DNA of 64,000 bases from TMED88 sp964515335 (GTDB lineage: Bacteria; Myxococcota_A; UBA9160; UBA4427), in contig CAZETS010000005.1 of NCBI GenBank assembly GCA_964515335.1, forward strand, positions 42,392 through 106,391. The letters are read 5' to 3'. The position numbers were made by a program, and so were the translations under genes. How positions within the stretch are numbered: position 1 is the first letter of the stretch; every line of letters begins with the position of its first letter. Under the pieces are notes generated by a model. It did not search any database. It saw only the letters and a program-made list of their open reading frames with translations, and was not told the DNA's origin. This document shows, in pieces, positions 63,473 through 64,000 of the stretch.

Positions 63473-63922
63473 ATGGAAATCCAGGTGCGCCGGATCCTCG
63501 TTCCAATCGACTTCTCGGAGCACGCGGAGGCCGTCGTCGAGTGGGCGGCCCATCTCGCCCAAGAGCACTCGAGCGAGATCGTGCTCCTGCACGTCTACCA
63601 CCTGCCCGTCGAGTTCCAGCAGATGGAGGGCGCCTACCTGCCCGCCGACTTCTGGGCATCGGTGAAGGACGAGGCCAAGCGCCAGCTCGGCGGCTTCGGC
63701 GATCGCCTACGCGAGCGGCGCCTCGAGGTGACGGAGATCGCCCGCGAGGGCTATCCCGCCACCGTGATCGAGGAGGAGGTCGAGCGGCAGAACGCCGACA
63801 TGGTGGTGATCGGCTCGCGCGGCCGCACCGGCCTCAAGCACATGCTCCTCGGCAGCATCGCCGAGCGAGTCGTCCAAAAGGCCCCGTGCCCCGTCCTGAC
63901 CGTCAAGACCCACCTAGACTGA
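63473..63922 (+). CDS. universal stress protein (UspA family)
   Basis: A 149-residue Rossmann-like protein. RRILVPIDFSEHAEAVVEWA is the opening strand and loop, and VVIGSRGRTGLKHMLLGSIAERVV carries the ATP-binding G-x2-G-x9-G-S pattern near the C-terminus, followed by the closing APCPVLTVK. This suggests an ATP-binding Usp. The start is ATG 63473. About 180 nt downstream of the tRNA on the opposite strand; nothing recognised after it to the window end. Confidence 0.93.
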   Translation: MEIQVRRILVPIDFSEHAEAVVEWAAHLAQEHSSEIVLLHVYHLPVEFQQMEGAYLPADFWASVKDEAKRQLGGFGDRLRERRLEVTEIAREGYPATVIEEEVERQNADMVVIGSRGRTGLKHMLLGSIAERVVQKAPCPVLTVKTHLD

Positions 63923-64000
63923 CCCGCAGCGCTCCCGCTCCGCGGTCGGCCGGGCGCCCGTGGAGCCCCAAACCCAGCTAGATCCCCGCGAGCCCGGCCC

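Noticed and set aside
63972..63981. Possible C-terminus of a minus-strand gene (AGLAGI then TAG) at the right edge
   Set aside because: Only about 20 bases of frame are visible before the window ends; not enough to support a gene.

Overview
The window is 64 kb of very GC-rich, tightly packed bacterial chromosome. No rRNA, phage, plasmid, transposase or CRISPR was seen. The gene set indicates a Gram-negative, diderm organism: LspA, a class A penicillin-binding protein, a Tat translocase, an LptM-type lipoprotein, a beta-barrel porin, dual PII/GlnA nitrogen genes, PilZ proteins and sigma-54 promoters with an NtrC-type activator. The style (deltaproteobacterial uL3 motif, many response regulators, many GTG starts) points to a myxobacterial or other deltaproteobacterial-type lineage. 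That placement is inference only. Because of the high GC content, most genes have long antisense shadow frames.

Layout. 1-8 kb: alpha/beta hydrolase (cut by the edge), SRPBCC protein, TMTC-like GT-C protein with TPRs, SppA, a glycosyltransferase, an ABC-2 exporter pair and a PilZ protein. 8-12.7 kb: NudC, aldo/keto reductase, SMP-30 lactonase, VOC protein, then rplC followed directly by rlmE. The rlmE frame has no usable start codon and runs in phase through the rplC stop. 12.9-16.6 kb: a translationally coupled operon of a phosphatase-superfamily enzyme and two glycosyltransferases. 16.5-29.5 kb: small metabolic and redox genes (GST-like isomerase, zinc-ribbon coiled coil, phosphotransferase, methyltransferase, TrxB, GshA), with two atypical signalling proteins: a PAS-HisKA-REC protein without an ATPase domain, and a REC-PAS protein coupled to an unknown membrane protein. 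29.7-34.8 kb: M23 and M20 peptidases, nucleoside phosphorylase, aminotransferase, GNAT.

34.9-39.9 kb is the most unusual part. A pseudo-sensor (degenerate receiver-like region, AAA+ domain lacking GAFTGA, degenerate histidine-kinase domain) lies behind a sigma-54 promoter. Next come an intact NtrC-type activator, then four GTTC-N6-GAAC-type dyads upstream of a second sigma-54 promoter that drives a stand-alone receiver protein and an overlapping PilZ gene. I infer a self-contained sigma-54 signalling cassette.

40-50 kb: TatA/TatC, CYTH protein, malic enzyme, acyl-CoA dehydrogenase with its IclR regulator, a possible structured RNA, LspA, a TPR lipoprotein and PBP1B. 50-54 kb: argH-lptM-dapF-dapA-dapB, an arginine/lysine/peptidoglycan-precursor operon with nearly all starts overlapping the preceding stop. 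54-60 kb: glnB-glnA, a small Fis-type HTH gene behind a third sigma-54-like promoter, a porin and an 0.87-kb gene-poor stretch. 60-64 kb: two nucleotide-sugar-type transferases, two tandem dodecins, a UbiA-like membrane protein, tRNA-Ala(CGC) with encoded CCA, and a universal stress protein.
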